Below are positions 1-8,669 of a stretch of 64,000 nucleotides of DNA, one piece after another. Below the pieces are notes generated by a model that was given only the letters and a program-made list of their open reading frames with translations, was not told the origin of the DNA and made no database searches. The translations under genes and the position numbers were made by a program. The stretch's first letter is position 1; the number at the start of each line of letters is the position of its first letter. Origin of the DNA: Chitinophaga varians (GTDB lineage Bacteria; Bacteroidota; Bacteroidia; Chitinophagales; Chitinophagaceae); contig NZ_JACVFB010000001.1 in assembly GCF_014529945.1 (NCBI RefSeq), positions 1,178,001 to 1,242,000 on the forward strand, given 5' to 3'.

Positions 1-480
1 TTCCGGGTAGGCTTTGCGGAAATTGAGGTAGCGGTGGGTAGCGTCAAACAGCGCCAGTTCTATTTCCCTTTGTTCTTTTTGTACGAAGATGGACTCCGCC
101 CATTTACGGGAGAAACGTTCCAGGTCGGGGCAGGTGTCGTATAGGCGGGTAAACTGCCGGTAGTCTGCCACCCAGATGCGGGCGTCGGTGAGTGCCTGCT
201 GGGAAAACAGGGCAGGCCGGCCGCTGATCAGGGAGGCGTAGTCCCCGAAAAAGGAGGGTGCGGAAAACAGGACTTTATTATATTCCTCACCGTTGTCTTT
301 CCGGTAAAAGCCACGTACGATGCCGCTTTCCAGAAAGGCCATGGTCCGGGCGATTTCACCTTCCCGGATGAAGAAACTGTTTTTGTCCAGCGTGGCGGGT
401 GAGAACAGGGAGATGACCTGTTGCCAGGTTGTTTCCTTTAACGAATAATGTTGCTCAAAGAAAGAACGGAACATTTCCAT
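1..480 (-). CDS. Crp/Fnr-family transcriptional regulator (3' end beyond window)
   Basis: The frame is open from an ATG at 480 to the left edge, giving 160 residues with no stop, so the C-terminal DNA-binding domain is outside the window. The visible part reads as a cyclic-nucleotide-binding-like beta barrel: after MEMFRSFFEQHY there is FFIREGEIARTMAFLESGIV, the usual 'high barrier, low leak' strand pattern of the family, then a hydrophobic segment and a helix rich in E/Q and R like the dimerisation helix. A second ATG two codons in (474) is an equally good start. The gene is divergent from rtcB with about 150 bp between them. Family members bind small ligands or act as ligand-free regulators; the effector cannot be inferred here. 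Confidence 0.8.
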   Translation of the reverse strand, partial: MEMFRSFFEQHYSLKETTWQQVISLFSPATLDKNSFFIREGEIARTMAFLESGIVRGFYRKDNGEEYNKVLFSAPSFFGDYASLISGRPALFSQQALTDARIWVADYRQFTRLYDTCPDLERFSRKWAESIFVQKEQREIELALFDATHRYLNFRKAYPE

Positions 481-542
481 AGTATGTTTTCTATAAAAAG
501 AAGACGAATGAAGCTGGTGTTTATTGTTTTAAATATTTTTTC

Positions 543-550
543 TATCTTTG
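543..550 (+). promoter_or_regulatory. Bacteroidota -7 box (TATCTTTG) in front of rtcB
   Basis: TATCTTTG matches the TAnnTTTG consensus of the Bacteroidota housekeeping sigma factor. It lies in the divergent gap and would give rtcB a leader of about 75 nt. No TTTG lies exactly 19 bp upstream, so the assignment rests on the -7 box alone. The leader contains the self-complementary pair TGCCCC (550-555) and GGGGCA. Confidence 0.5.
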
Positions 551-632
551 CCCCACTGCTGACATCTCTGTAAGGGGCAGATGTTCCTACCCAAGCCCCA
601 CGAACTAATCTTTTTTACCCAAATTAAAGAAC

Positions 633-1763
633 ATGCGATCTATTGCATTCTATTGTGATGCACATAGTGTTGAAAGCAACGCTATGGAGCAGTTGCAGCA
701 GTATTCCCAAAAACCGTTTGTTGACAGCATCTGTGCGTTTACAGACATTCACTATTGCGCCGAAAAAGCCCTCCCTGTGGGCGTGGCTTTTAAAACCACG
801 GATTATTTTTACCCGTTGATCACCGGTAAGGATATCGGGTGTGGCGTGATGTATCTTAAAATCGATAAACAATACTGGCTGCGGCCATTCGACAAAAACG
901 CCCACTACCGCGCTTTCGCGCAGGCACATACCCAAATGACCGATGACGGTCTGGGTGGGGGCAACCACTTCCTTTCTATTGAGGAAGATAACGAGGCCGT
1001 ATATATTATTTGCCATACCGGCACGCGCGACAGGGGTATTGCGCTGTATCAGCATTGTATACAGCTGACCCGTGATTTCTCGCAGGAATACGGCCATGAC
1101 GTCGACTATGTGCATCGCGACTTTGTACAACCGGATTTTATCCGGTACTATCAGGACATCCTGCAGTTCGGCTATGAGCGGCGGAAGAATTTCTGCATCA
1201 AGACACTGATCTTTCTGCAGAACGCCAATTATCTGAGCTGCCATAAGGCAGCCATTGACAGGAACTACCTGCAGCACAACTACCGCGACCAGCGCGAGGA
1301 GGGGGTGTTACATGGGACCCCGTATTTACTGGAGGATTCCATTCACAACCATCTGCGTTTTTCCGGAAAAGAGATGATACACCGGAAAGGAAGTACAGAA
1401 CTGCAGCAGGGAAAAACCGCGGTGATTCCGCTGTCTATGTCCAGAGGCAGCCTGCTGGCTAAAGCCGGCTACCTGCCTGGCGCCGCTGACGCGCTCTATT
1501 CCTGCTCCCATGGAGCAGGCAGAAAGCTGTCACGCTTTGAAGCGATGAAATACTGGAAAACCGTGCTGAAGGAAAAGCAGCGCAGGGCCTATAAGGAGCA
1601 GTTCAGTGAACTGCTGGACAGGTCCGGTAATTTTCCTTCCGGATATATTCAGGAGTTTGATTTCGCTTACAAAGACGCGTCTGATGTTTTCAGGCTGCAG
1701 CCTTATCTGCAAAAAGTAACGCAGACCACACCGGTGGTGACGGTTAAATACACCGAAATTTAA
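633..1763 (+). CDS. rtcB: RtcB family RNA-splicing ligase (compact form)
   Basis: RtcB joins RNA 2',3'-cyclic phosphate or 3'-phosphate ends to 5'-OH ends, using GTP and Mn2+ in tRNA/RNA repair. Family landmarks appear in order: DIGCG with the metal-binding Asp67/Cys70, GGGNHF with His112, HTGTR at 128-132, HRKG at 250-253, IPLSM at 265-269, and SCSHGAGRKLSR with His293 as the predicted guanylated residue. At 376 aa it is shorter than the usual 400-480 aa. There is no rtcA cyclase or archease gene beside it. The neighbours are a divergent Crp/Fnr gene and, after a perfect hairpin, a small unknown gene. The ATG at 633 follows AAAGAAC. Confidence 0.92.
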   Translation: MRSIAFYCDAHSVESNAMEQLQQYSQKPFVDSICAFTDIHYCAEKALPVGVAFKTTDYFYPLITGKDIGCGVMYLKIDKQYWLRPFDKNAHYRAFAQAHTQMTDDGLGGGNHFLSIEEDNEAVYIICHTGTRDRGIALYQHCIQLTRDFSQEYGHDVDYVHRDFVQPDFIRYYQDILQFGYERRKNFCIKTLIFLQNANYLSCHKAAIDRNYLQHNYRDQREEGVLHGTPYLLEDSIHNHLRFSGKEMIHRKGSTELQQGKTAVIPLSMSRGSLLAKAGYLPGAADALYSCSHGAGRKLSRFEAMKYWKTVLKEKQRRAYKEQFSELLDRSGNFPSGYIQEFDFAYKDASDVFRLQPYLQKVTQTTPVVTVKYTEI

Positions 1764-1768
1764 TCATC

Positions 1769-1796
1769 GTAACCCAGCACTTTTGTGCTGGGTTAC
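1769..1796 (+). terminator. Perfect hairpin terminator after rtcB
   Basis: A 12-bp perfect inverted repeat, GTAACCCAGCAC / GTGCTGGGTTAC, with a TTTT loop starts five bases after the rtcB stop codon. A T-rich stretch follows (1797-1812). It makes a start codon for the next gene inside the stem (1783) unlikely. Confidence 0.8.
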
Positions 1797-1812
1797 TTGT
1801 TTAATGTTTTTT

Positions 1813-2154
1813 ATGATGAACGCAGAAGCGTTTCGCTGTTTGGTAGAAGCGCAGGACCAGCGCCCGCTGTCAGAGAAAATCAGGTTGATCGAAAAACTGC
1901 TCTTTCAATTTACCATTGCCGCGCGTGTTATTGGGTCGGACGACCGGTTATCAGACAAGCAGATCGTGATCGCACTCAAATGGCTAAACGAAATGACGCA
2001 CCGAACGTGGAATATATTGTACGATCTTCGAAGGAACGAAGACCATGACAGCATGGGCCGGTTATATGCCTGTATGCGTCAATATGCAGCGGAGTCCCGT
2101 GAATTGGGTGGACATCTGGCGGAGTCCTTTCGTTTGGCAATGAGCCATTTTTAG
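1813..2154 (+). CDS. Hypothetical small helical protein
   Basis: I do not recognise the family. The product is about 113 aa, begins MMNAEAFRCL, and is mostly charged and helical with no signal peptide or membrane segment. It contains a run of Trp/Arg/Leu residues (THRTWNILYDLRR) in the second half. The open frame extends upstream to 1783, but that start falls within the rtcB terminator. ATGs at 1804, 1813 and 1816 are the realistic choices. The stop at 2154 is 114 bp before lpdA, so it may be transcribed alone. Confidence 0.6.
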   Translation: MMNAEAFRCLVEAQDQRPLSEKIRLIEKLLFQFTIAARVIGSDDRLSDKQIVIALKWLNEMTHRTWNILYDLRRNEDHDSMGRLYACMRQYAAESRELGGHLAESFRLAMSHF

Positions 2155-2268
2155 TGTGGCTATAGGAGAATGGCTCGTCAGTCTTCTCCGGCAAACAAAT
2201 CCCTTAAAATAAAAAATACCGATTGGTATATAATTCGTAATATTGTTGTCCAGATCAATCTTAAGTAT

Positions 2269-3675
2269 ATGGAAAATCAATATGATGTTGTGGTCATCGG
2301 CTCTGGTCCCGGCGGCTATGTAGCGGCCATCCGCGCGGCCCAGCTAGGGTATAAAGTGGCCATCGTGGAGAAATACAGCACCCTCGGCGGCACCTGTACC
2401 AATGTAGGCTGTATTCCTGCCAAGTCGCTGCTGGACAGCTCTGAGCACTATCATCAGGCAGCAGTGCAATTTAAAGCGCATGGCATCAACACCGGCGGTA
2501 TCAGCCTGGACTTTGGGCAGTTTATCCGCCGCAAAGGCGAAGTGGTATCACAGAATACCGCCGGACTGGTATATCTGATGAAGAAAAACAAGATACAGGT
2601 ATATCAGGGCGTCGGCAGTTTTGTGGATACGACCCATCTGAAAGTAACCGCTGCAGATAACACGGCAACGACGGTCATCAGCCGTTACTTTATCATTGCT
2701 ACCGGCTCCAAACCATCTACCATACCGGGCGTGGCGATCGATAAAAAAAGAATCATCACTTCCACGGAGAGCCTTTCCCTGCCGGAGAAACCGGCCTCCA
2801 TGGTCATTATCGGCGGCGGTGTGATAGGGGTGGAACTGGCTTCTGTATATGCTCGTATAGGCACCAGCGTTACCATCATAGAATATACCAACAATCTGAT
2901 ACCGACGATGGACCAGGAGCTGGGCAAAGCGCTGCAAAAGTCGCTCCGCCAGCTGAAAATCAACCTGCTGCTGGGCAGCAAGGTGCAGTCGGCCGCCAAC
3001 AATGGTGCCACTGCCACCGTGAAATTCCTGGATGAAAAAGGCGCGCAACAGGAGATCACTGCCGACTACTGCCTGGTGGCGGTAGGCAGAAGAGCTTATA
3101 CAGACGGGCTTAACTTATCCGCTGTGGGTATTCAGACAGAGAAAAACGGCAAGATAAAAGTGAATGAAAAACTGCAAACGAATGTGTCCAACATCTACGC
3201 GATCGGGGATGTGATAGACGGCCCCATGCTGGCCCACAAAGCAGAAGAGGAAGGTGTATTTGCAGCGGAAACCATACATGGCATGCATCCGCATATCAAC
3301 TACGCGCTGGTACCCGGCGTCGTATATACGTGGCCGGAAGTAGCTGCGGTCGGTGCTACGGAAGAACAACTGAAAGCGCAAAACGTGGAATATAAAGCGG
3401 GTAAATTCCCATATATGGCCAGCGCCCGCGCCCGTGCCTCCATGGATACGGACGGATTTGTGAAAGTACTGGTGTCGCCGAAATATGGAGAGATACTGGG
3501 CGTACATATCATCGGGCCACGTGCCGCAGACGTGATCGCGCAATCTGTGCTTGCCATAGAACAGGAAATGACTGCTGAAGAAATGATCCGTTCCTGCTAC
3601 GCACATCCCACCTACGCGGAAGCCTTAAAAGATGCTTACCTGATCGCTACCGGCCAGGGTGCAATCAATATCTAA
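2269..3675 (+). CDS. lpdA: Dihydrolipoyl dehydrogenase (E3)
   Basis: A 468-aa FAD/NAD-dependent disulfide oxidoreductase that reoxidises dihydrolipoamide in the 2-oxo acid dehydrogenase complexes and the glycine cleavage system. Visible features are the FAD-binding GSGPGG at 11-16, the redox pair GGTCTNVGCIPAK (Cys43/Cys48), a second Rossmann motif IIGGGVIGVELAS for NAD, the FAD-contacting AIGDV segment, and the C-terminal His446/Glu451 dyad in HPTYAE that completes the active site. The frame is open back to 2170, but the ATG at 2269 gives the standard N-terminus MENQYDVVVIG. It stands alone, with no E1/E2 genes next to it. Confidence 0.95.
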   Translation: MENQYDVVVIGSGPGGYVAAIRAAQLGYKVAIVEKYSTLGGTCTNVGCIPAKSLLDSSEHYHQAAVQFKAHGINTGGISLDFGQFIRRKGEVVSQNTAGLVYLMKKNKIQVYQGVGSFVDTTHLKVTAADNTATTVISRYFIIATGSKPSTIPGVAIDKKRIITSTESLSLPEKPASMVIIGGGVIGVELASVYARIGTSVTIIEYTNNLIPTMDQELGKALQKSLRQLKINLLLGSKVQSAANNGATATVKFLDEKGAQQEITADYCLVAVGRRAYTDGLNLSAVGIQTEKNGKIKVNEKLQTNVSNIYAIGDVIDGPMLAHKAEEEGVFAAETIHGMHPHINYALVPGVVYTWPEVAAVGATEEQLKAQNVEYKAGKFPYMASARARASMDTDGFVKVLVSPKYGEILGVHIIGPRAADVIAQSVLAIEQEMTAEEMIRSCYAHPTYAEALKDAYLIATGQGAINI

Positions 3676-3714
3676 TTTGCTTAACTTGCCGTTGCAAAAA
3701 ATATCTGTACTGTA

Positions 3715-4617
3715 ATGGCAATTGATGGCATAAAGATTATTGACAGTGACATGGCGCATGATGTCTACTCCGGCATCATGGACCTGTACGATAGTGGGGC
3801 AGACCTGTCAACCATTGAAGCAACCTTTCCGCTGGAGGATGAAGAATATGCGTCCGACGCACTGGACCAGGAACTATATGTAACCGCCTGCGGGCTTGCC
3901 CTGTGGGAAATAGGCCTGATGGATGCCGGTAAACTGGCATTCATCAGGTCTGTTGTGGATAAAGGCGCTTTTATCAAAGCATGGGATGCCGACGGACCTG
4001 ACGGGAAAGCCAGACAGAAAGAACTGGACCGCTACTGGAAAAAAATCAGTCAACCTAACCAAAAAATCAGGGCCCGAAAAAAATACCGCAAGGTGACCCG
4101 TTTTTATTTTCAGGTCAACGACGTACTGGCGTTCCGGTTGGACAACGGTGATTACATGGCAGCGCTATGCGCGGAGATATACCAGCACCGCGGTGTTTGC
4201 GAATACATGATGGTGCCTGTTACCTACTATGGTGACACCATGCCCACCCAACAAGACCTCCACCAGTGCGATTTGTTGGGCCGTACCATCGAATCTTTTT
4301 ATGATAAGGCTACCACCAAAAAAATGCAGCCGGGCATAGAACGGATATGGCAGCACCTTGGTGGCGAACAGCAATGTTTCTTCGGGCTGAGTAAATTTGG
4401 CCTGACACACCGCGATGCGGCCGTTTGCCGGCAGCAGCTGCCGAAAGTAGGTGCGTTGCCTGTAGTAGCGGGACTGAATCATGCGGCTGTCCGTGGCACC
4501 GTGAGTGGATTTGACTCACTACGGAAACGTTTTTATGATATGGTGTCCGGCATGAAGGCGGGAACGTCCAACATGCATCAAAGCTGGCCGGTCAAAGTAG
4601 TTTGTAATATTGAATAG
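3715..4617 (+). CDS. Hypothetical protein, DUF4259-like N-terminus and Imm26-like C-terminal part
   Basis: 300 aa, soluble, no signal peptide. The first 80 residues (IKIIDSDMAHDVYSGIMDLY) have the acidic helical look of DUF4259 proteins. From about residue 125 the pattern RFYFQVNDVLAFRLDNGDY resembles the Imm26-type fold found in immunity proteins of polymorphic toxin systems. Both assignments come from memory of family patterns and are tentative. The stop codon is one base before the preferred alkC start, so the two are almost certainly co-transcribed. No toxin gene is visible nearby, so a role in immunity is only a possibility. Confidence 0.5.
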   Translation: MAIDGIKIIDSDMAHDVYSGIMDLYDSGADLSTIEATFPLEDEEYASDALDQELYVTACGLALWEIGLMDAGKLAFIRSVVDKGAFIKAWDADGPDGKARQKELDRYWKKISQPNQKIRARKKYRKVTRFYFQVNDVLAFRLDNGDYMAALCAEIYQHRGVCEYMMVPVTYYGDTMPTQQDLHQCDLLGRTIESFYDKATTKKMQPGIERIWQHLGGEQQCFFGLSKFGLTHRDAAVCRQQLPKVGALPVVAGLNHAAVRGTVSGFDSLRKRFYDMVSGMKAGTSNMHQSWPVKVVCNIE

Positions 4618-4618
4618 T

Positions 4619-5707
4619 ATGGAACCACTCAAAGAGATGTTCAACCGCGATTTTTACCGGCATTTTGCGGATGTTTTTGCAGCTGCGGATAAAAAATTTG
4701 ACCGGAACGGTTTCTATAAAGAGGTGACAGAGGCGCTGGAAACCCGCGAGCTGAACGAACGTTTGCGCCATACAGCGGTAATGCTGGGCAAACATCTGCC
4801 TAAAGATTACAAAAAGGCGCTGGAAGTGTTAATGAAGGCAGCTCCTTCGCTGAAGACCGGTTATACCGCGCTGGTATTGCCTGATTTTGTGGCGTTGTAT
4901 GGCAAGGACCACTTCGAGCTTTCCATGAAAGCGTTGCAATACTTTACCACACTGGGTTCCGCGGAATTTGCCATCAGAACGTTCCTGAAAACAGATTTCA
5001 CCCGCACGCTGACGGTGATGAAACAGTGGGCCGTTCATGATGATCATCATGTGCGGAGACTGGCATCTGAGGGAAGTCGCCCGCGGCTGCCCTGGTCCTT
5101 TAAGCTCGACGCCGTCATTAAAGATCCTTCGCTGACACGGGACATCCTGGAGTCGCTCAAAACAGATGATACCCTGTATGTAAGAAAGTCGGTGGCCAAT
5201 CACCTGAATGATATTTCCAAAGACAACAGCGCCTATATGCTGGAGGTGGTGAAAGGCTGGGACACGCAGCACCCGCATACCGCCTGGATCGTTAAACATG
5301 CCAGTCGCACGCTGATCAAAAAGGGAGATAAGGACTCCCTGTGTGTGTTTAATTTCGAAAAGCAGGTGAAGGTGAAGCTGGACCAGTTCAGACTGAGCGC
5401 CCCTTCCATCCGCCTCGGAGATGCGCTGACATTCACTTTCCTGCTGAAGAGCGAAAAATCATCTCCCCAAAAACTGGTGATCGACTACGTGGTACACTAT
5501 CCGAAATCTTCCGGCGAGCTGTCACAGAAAGTATTTAAGCTGAAAGAGGTGGTATTGCAGCCGGGAGAACAGCTGTCTTTCTCCAAAAAACAGGTCTTTA
5601 AAGATATGACCACCCGCAAACACTATAAGGGCAAGCATTTGATCAGTATTCAGGTAAACGGGAAGATACTGGGCGAGCAGGCATTTCAATTAAAGATAAT
5701 GTCGTGA
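4619..5707 (+). CDS. alkC: AlkC-type DNA alkylation repair glycosylase with Ig-like domain
   Basis: About 362 aa. The HEAT-like repeat body (roughly 1-235) carries VRRLASEGSRPRLPW, the hallmark of AlkC/AlkD glycosylases that remove 3-methyladenine and 3-methylcytosine from alkylated DNA without base flipping. The helices SLTRDILESLKTDDTLYVRK and VANHLNDISKDN are typical repeats. From about residue 245 to the end, beta-strand-rich sequence (KVKLDQFRLSAP, QLSFSKKQVFKDM) forms an Ig-like domain, as known for the longer AlkC proteins, where it contacts the minor groove. The alternative ATG at 4610 overlaps the upstream stop; the ATG at 4619 gives one-base spacing. It probably shares a transcript with the gene upstream. 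Confidence 0.85.
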   Translation: MEPLKEMFNRDFYRHFADVFAAADKKFDRNGFYKEVTEALETRELNERLRHTAVMLGKHLPKDYKKALEVLMKAAPSLKTGYTALVLPDFVALYGKDHFELSMKALQYFTTLGSAEFAIRTFLKTDFTRTLTVMKQWAVHDDHHVRRLASEGSRPRLPWSFKLDAVIKDPSLTRDILESLKTDDTLYVRKSVANHLNDISKDNSAYMLEVVKGWDTQHPHTAWIVKHASRTLIKKGDKDSLCVFNFEKQVKVKLDQFRLSAPSIRLGDALTFTFLLKSEKSSPQKLVIDYVVHYPKSSGELSQKVFKLKEVVLQPGEQLSFSKKQVFKDMTTRKHYKGKHLISIQVNGKILGEQAFQLKIMS

Positions 5708-5737
5708 AGTGAACAATATGGCGAAAAAATCGTTTAT

Positions 5738-5769
5738 TAGTGGTTTGTAACCCAACATTTAAACCACTA
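5738..5769 (+). promoter_or_regulatory. Inverted repeat reaching the start codon of the amidohydrolase gene
   Basis: TAGTGGTTT and AAACCACTA form a perfect 9-bp inverted repeat with a 14-nt loop. The last base of the right arm is the A of the start ATG at 5769. It could be a protein-binding operator or an mRNA hairpin next to the start codon; the sequence does not decide. Confidence 0.4.
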
Positions 5770-6824
5770 TGAAGTTAACTTTCAAAACCCTCGCCCTCAC
5801 GATTATTGCATCATTTGCAGCCATTGCTGTTATTCACCCCGGACGTGCGTGTACCCGTGTCGTTTACAAAGGCCTTGACGGCTTGTTGATCACTGCCCGG
5901 TCTATGGACTGGAAAGAGGATACGCAGACCGACCTGTGGATTTTTCCGCGGGGCATGGCGCGCAACGGCGAAACCGGTGCACAGACCGTTAAATGGAAAT
6001 CCAAATATGGCAGCGTGGTTGCTGCCGCGTATAATATCTGCAGCACCGACGGGATGAACGAAAAAGGGCTTGTGGCCAATCTGCTTTGGCTGGCCGAGTC
6101 GAAATACCCTGACTGGGACCGCAAGCAGCCGGGACTGACTATTGCCGCCTGGGTACAGTATGTACTCGATAATTTTGCTACCGTAAAAGAGGCGGTGGAC
6201 GAGCTACAGCAGGAACGTTTTACGATTGTGTCTGACAATGTGCCGGGACAAGCCAGGCTTGCCACGCTGCATCTGTCTATTTCCGATGCCAGTGGCGACA
6301 ATGCCATCTTTGAATACATCGAAGGTAAACTGGTGATCCATCATGATCCTGCCTATCAGGTGATGACCAACTCACCGGCATATGACAAACAGTTAGCGCT
6401 GAACGAGTACTGGAAAGAGATTGGTGGCACTACCATGTTGCCCGGCACCAACAGGGCTGCCGATCGTTTTGTGCGTGCTTCTTTTTATACTACCGCGATT
6501 CCTAAAACAAAAGATTACCGGTTGGCCGCTGCCAGCATGTTCAGCGTGATCCGCAATTGCTCCGTGCCTTATGGTATTAGCACTCCTGATCAACCCAATA
6601 TCTCTTCCACCCGTTGGAGAACAGTGTCTGACCAGAAGAACCTGATTTATTATTTTGAGTCTTCACTGACGCCTAATACTTTCTGGGTGGATTTCAGCGA
6701 TGTGAATTTTTCGTCGAAAGGAGGCGTGAAGAAATTATCGCTGACCAAAGGCGAAGTATATGCCGGCAATGTGGCCGGGTCCTTCAAAAGGGCTAATCCA
6801 TTTAAATTTCTGGGCCCGCAATAG
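5769..6824 (+). CDS. Exported linear amide C-N hydrolase (choloylglycine hydrolase family)
   Basis: A 351-aa N-terminal-nucleophile hydrolase related to penicillin V acylase and bile-salt hydrolase. A signal peptide (residues 1-27, ending HPGRA) is followed directly by Cys28, the expected catalytic nucleophile freed by cleavage: A|CTRVVYKG. Further family marks are ARSMDW (Arg/Asp near the active site), the NEKGL segment, and the TNSPAYDKQL block that aligns with the TNxPxF-type region of these enzymes. It acts in the periplasm or outside; the substrate could be N-acyl amides or an acyl-homoserine lactone, which cannot be told from sequence. It has its own terminator overlapping the stop codon. 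Confidence 0.9.
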   Translation: MKLTFKTLALTIIASFAAIAVIHPGRACTRVVYKGLDGLLITARSMDWKEDTQTDLWIFPRGMARNGETGAQTVKWKSKYGSVVAAAYNICSTDGMNEKGLVANLLWLAESKYPDWDRKQPGLTIAAWVQYVLDNFATVKEAVDELQQERFTIVSDNVPGQARLATLHLSISDASGDNAIFEYIEGKLVIHHDPAYQVMTNSPAYDKQLALNEYWKEIGGTTMLPGTNRAADRFVRASFYTTAIPKTKDYRLAAASMFSVIRNCSVPYGISTPDQPNISSTRWRTVSDQKNLIYYFESSLTPNTFWVDFSDVNFSSKGGVKKLSLTKGEVYAGNVAGSFKRANPFKFLGPQ

Positions 6825-6839
6825 CGAGCCCTTTTTTTT
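6812..6839 (+). terminator. Intrinsic terminator overlapping the amidohydrolase stop codon
   Basis: GGGCCCGC / GCGAGCCC forms an 8-bp stem with one mismatch and an AATA loop, directly followed by eight Ts. The TAG stop (6822-6824) lies in the loop and right arm. Confidence 0.85.
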
Positions 6840-6932
6840 GCCCTGTCTTTTAATAAAATGTTATCAGGGATGCCTATACGCAATTAAACCAGTCATTTTT
6901 ACTAATTTGCCCCTTTGATCAACCATGTGGGG

Positions 6933-7484
6933 ATGCCTGATATTTTACAGTTACAGTTAGGGAATGCAGCCGAATTTGAGTCCGTGTACCGCGAATACCA
7001 TACCCGCGTGTATGCGTTTATGTGGCGATATACCCATGAAGCGGAAGTTTGTGAGGAGCTGGTACAGGAAGTTTTTGTGAAACTATGGACCAGCCGCAAA
7101 ACCCTGAATCCCGCGCTGGCAATTACTACGCAGTTATTTCAGATAGCCAAGACCGTATTTATCGATTATCACCGCCGTACGAGCAGGCGTATCCGTTATA
7201 TTAATATGACGGAGCATCTGGCCGAAGATGCCGCTATTGCGCCGGGTGTCCGGGACATTGCCCTGCTGCGGCAGGTTTCCACGGTTATAGACACGTTGCC
7301 GCCTGTACGCCGCGAGGTATTCCTGCTGGGCAAAGTACAGGGACTGACTTATCCCGAGATAGCTAAAGCGTTGTCGATTTCCCCCAAAACAGTGGAAGGG
7401 CATATGTCCAAAGCCCTTAAATTTCTCCGTCACCGCCTGGGAGGCTTGCTGCACCTGGGTTTGCTGTGGTTATGTCAACTCTGA
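6933..7484 (+). CDS. FecI-type ECF RNA polymerase sigma factor (uptake locus 1)
   Basis: 183 aa with the two sigma domains: region 2 (FESVYREYHTRVYAFMWRYT then ELVQEVFVKLW, core binding and -10 recognition) and region 4 with the helix-turn-helix LTYPEIAKALSISPKTVEGH (-35 recognition). The short hydrophobic C-terminal tail LGGLLHLGLLWL is common in Bacteroidota members of this group. The frame can be read from a TTG at 6915; the ATG at 6933 gives a normal N-terminus. The FecR gene follows after 71 bp. Together they should turn on the SusC/SusD genes when substrate binds the receptor. Confidence 0.9.
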   Translation: MPDILQLQLGNAAEFESVYREYHTRVYAFMWRYTHEAEVCEELVQEVFVKLWTSRKTLNPALAITTQLFQIAKTVFIDYHRRTSRRIRYINMTEHLAEDAAIAPGVRDIALLRQVSTVIDTLPPVRREVFLLGKVQGLTYPEIAKALSISPKTVEGHMSKALKFLRHRLGGLLHLGLLWLCQL

Positions 7485-7555
7485 TGTACAGCGTATAAAA
7501 AAATTTTTTTCAGCAGTAAGGGTGTTTTGTCACTTCATACGTATAACCTTATCAA

Positions 7556-8584
7556 ATGCCCATTTCAACCGAACAGATCGCACGATACCTGGAAGGCCGT
7601 TGTGCACCGGCCGAACAGCGGGAGATCGCTGATTATCTGCATGCCCATCCGGAAGTACTGGAGCAGTTTCTTGACGAACAGGGATGGGGCGCAGATATGA
7701 TGCTGCCTTCAGCACAATCGGAGCGAATGCTGACCGCTATCCGTCAGGAGACCGTGCATGCCCGCCGTCGCAGGCTGCTGTGGCCTGTTACAGGCGCCGC
7801 TGCCGCTGCTGTCATGGCTGGAATTCTTTTGTGGATGCGACCTGCCACAGAGCAGCCGGCCCGGGCTATACCTTCCATGGCGCAGGCGCCTGCTGTCACA
7901 GCGCCTGCGGTTACCATACTGCGTGCCTGGCAGGCAGACAGTGTGGTGAAGCTGCCGGACGGTTCACTGGCTACGTTGCGGCCAGCAACAGAAGTGCGCT
8001 ACGATACCGGTTATGGCCGGCAACACCGCGAACTGCAACTGACCGGCGAAGCGATCTTCGATGTAGCCGCCCGCGCTGCATTGCCTTTTACCGTGCGTAG
8101 CGGCGAAGTGACCACCACCGCGCTGGGCACCGTATTTATGGTGAGCGCCATGGAACACGCCCATCGCGTGAAAGTGCGGCTGCTAAGCGGAAAAGTAGTG
8201 GTGAAAATGAAGAATAGTCCGGGTACCTACCTAACACCAGGGCAGGAGTTGGCCTGGAATGAAGACAATAACAAACTGTCTGTATATGCGTGGAAGCAAC
8301 CACCCAGGCCAGTGGCAGTTGTTCCGGCAGTAGTGCCGGAAGCCACAGTGCTGATGCACGACGGACAGATAGAGTTTGTCAAATGTGCGGTGGAAGAGGT
8401 GTTCAACGTATTACACCGGGAATATGGTATACAGATCACCGCAGACCCGGCAGCCCTGAAAGGATGTTTCTTCAGCGGAACGCTGACCGGGCAACAGGAT
8501 GCTGACGATATTATTCACACGATAGCGACCTTGAACCAACTAACATTGACAAAGGATAACGGAGCTTATCACATCCGTAAATAG
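7556..8584 (+). CDS. FecR-family anti-sigma factor (uptake locus 1)
   Basis: 342 aa. A cytoplasmic N-terminal anti-sigma segment (ISTEQIARYLEG) is followed by one membrane span at about 74-94 (LLWPVTGAAAAAVMAGILLW), a periplasmic FecR domain (about 125-220, with VKLPDGSLATLRPATEVRY and the LTGEAIFDV motif) and a C-terminal DUF4974 domain (about 268-340). DUF4974 resembles the STN domain of signalling receptors. It is expected to hold the sigma factor inactive until a signal passes from the outer-membrane receptor. It lies between the sigma gene and susC, in the usual order for these loci. Confidence 0.9.
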   Translation: MPISTEQIARYLEGRCAPAEQREIADYLHAHPEVLEQFLDEQGWGADMMLPSAQSERMLTAIRQETVHARRRRLLWPVTGAAAAAVMAGILLWMRPATEQPARAIPSMAQAPAVTAPAVTILRAWQADSVVKLPDGSLATLRPATEVRYDTGYGRQHRELQLTGEAIFDVAARAALPFTVRSGEVTTTALGTVFMVSAMEHAHRVKVRLLSGKVVVKMKNSPGTYLTPGQELAWNEDNNKLSVYAWKQPPRPVAVVPAVVPEATVLMHDGQIEFVKCAVEEVFNVLHREYGIQITADPAALKGCFFSGTLTGQQDADDIIHTIATLNQLTLTKDNGAYHIRK

Positions 8585-8669
8585 TCCGTCTTTTTATAGT
8601 CACCTACGATAACAGGTTATTCACGTATGGCTGGATAGCGAGGCAGTGCTATGCCATAAAACAAACGTT

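Noticed and set aside
2170..2268. Upstream extension of the lpdA reading frame
   Set aside because: The extra 33 codons are unlike any dihydrolipoyl dehydrogenase N-terminus, and the ATG at 2269 gives the standard start.
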